64,000 bases of DNA from Harmothoe impar (Eukaryota; Annelida; Polychaeta; Phyllodocida; Polynoidae): assembly GCA_947462335.1 (NCBI GenBank), contig OX381707.1, positions 20,338,404 to 20,402,403 on the forward strand. Reading direction: 5' to 3'. Each line of letters opens with the position of its first letter. Position 1 is the stretch's first letter. The notes below the pieces were generated by a model. It ran no database searches. It worked only from the letters and a program-made list of their open reading frames with translations, and had not been told where the DNA came from. Below, piece after piece: positions 63,383-64,000 of this stretch. The translations under genes were made by a program, and so were the position numbers.

Positions 63383-64000
63383 ATATACCTGTACACGATA
63401 CACCTACAATAAAACAATAAAACACCTGAAACTGCACTGCACATTGTACTGCAGTCAAATCACAAACAATGGTGTCATTTTTTTACCTCTGACATTACAG
63501 TCTATATATATATCTGTCATTGATAGATCTGTGAATTGCATGTTTGCATAAAGTCAGCAATTCATAGGACCTCTATGAATTTGACATTCAAGCATACATT
63601 TAAATCCATCAGACTTATTTATCTTTCTATTGTGGTACGTGCAACTTATAGTATTTCTTCAATAATCATCCAGCCAAAGTTTGAAATATTAACATTTGAT
63701 GGAACAGTTACCTGTACATGTTAATGATGTATGTAATGCACCTGTAGTGGCTAAATAATGTGTTAGACATTACCTTGTGTGCACCTGTAGAGTAGTCCAA
63801 TAGTACAGCGTAATGCTGCTGGGCTGTGCCGTGGTCCTGTGTATACCAATGCCATCTTGGTATTGGCACCAATAATCCACTAAATCGATCTCCTGGGATT
63901 CCCTGCACGAATCTGCCATCTTCTGGACCATTGGCTGTGTCGACAGAATAATTATTTCTCAAGGCTGTATAAGTCAGCTACAACCTATATGGTCAACCTT

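Larger units (their letters stand above)
60033..64000. other. No confident gene
   Basis: Holds the CT tract, the CRE cluster and two MITEs. 61203-61268 could be a first exon (MSATTDNQRSPATD, ending at a GTAGTC donor) below two ATTGG boxes, but no partner exon was found. Confidence 0.45.

Overview
The window is eukaryotic, most likely from a marine invertebrate animal. It is AT-rich, with spliced genes, GT-AG introns, TATA/CCAAT promoters, AATAAA signals, many short non-autonomous transposons and a non-LTR retrotransposon. The only confidently recognised host genes are three complete alpha-tubulin genes in tandem on the minus strand. The alpha-tubulin sequence, the ATG-only first exon and an intron in codon 76 fit a bilaterian (deuterostome or lophotrochozoan). 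I cannot name the species from the sequence.

Layout. 1-6.4 kb: no gene seen; several transposon-like repeats, including a near-perfect inverted repeat at 4284-4616. 6.4-7.2 kb: a decayed alpha-tubulin 3' end and a promoter-like block with two opposed CCAAT boxes. 7.6-31.1 kb: the alpha-tubulin array. Gene 1 is 10576 to 7673, gene 2 is 19450 to 15355 and gene 3 is 30897 to 24271. Each has four coding exons (ATG only; 223 nt; 677 nt; 453 nt including the stop) encoding 451 aa. The repeat unit also carries homologous promoters, introns and intergenic DNA. Size differences between units come largely from transposon insertions, and the sister unit often keeps the empty site. 34.6-36.6 kb: two more copies of the CCAAT block and a relict tubulin promoter and upstream region with no gene body. 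The array therefore once had at least one more unit at each end.

36.6-54.5 kb: no confident gene; dispersed MITEs (a TTAA-flanked family with CCCTTTAA termini, a TA-flanked Tc1-like family), hairpins, minisatellites and microsatellites, a degenerate tRNA-like sequence, and one possible terminal coding exon at 43182-43400. 54.8-58.3 kb: a LINE with an intact 945-aa endonuclease plus reverse-transcriptase ORF on the minus strand. 58.8-60.03 kb: a cluster of iterated CACAATCTGACCG motifs ending in a 30-bp perfect palindrome. 60-64 kb: no confident gene; a CRE-like cluster, a CT microsatellite and further MITEs.

The three tubulin genes make the alpha subunit of microtubules. Genes 1 and 2 encode the same protein; gene 3 differs at residues 174 and 181. 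They share near-identical 5'UTRs and proximal promoters, so they are probably co-regulated. I found no clear new multi-gene system. The most informative structure is the array itself, which works as a natural set of filled and empty transposon sites.
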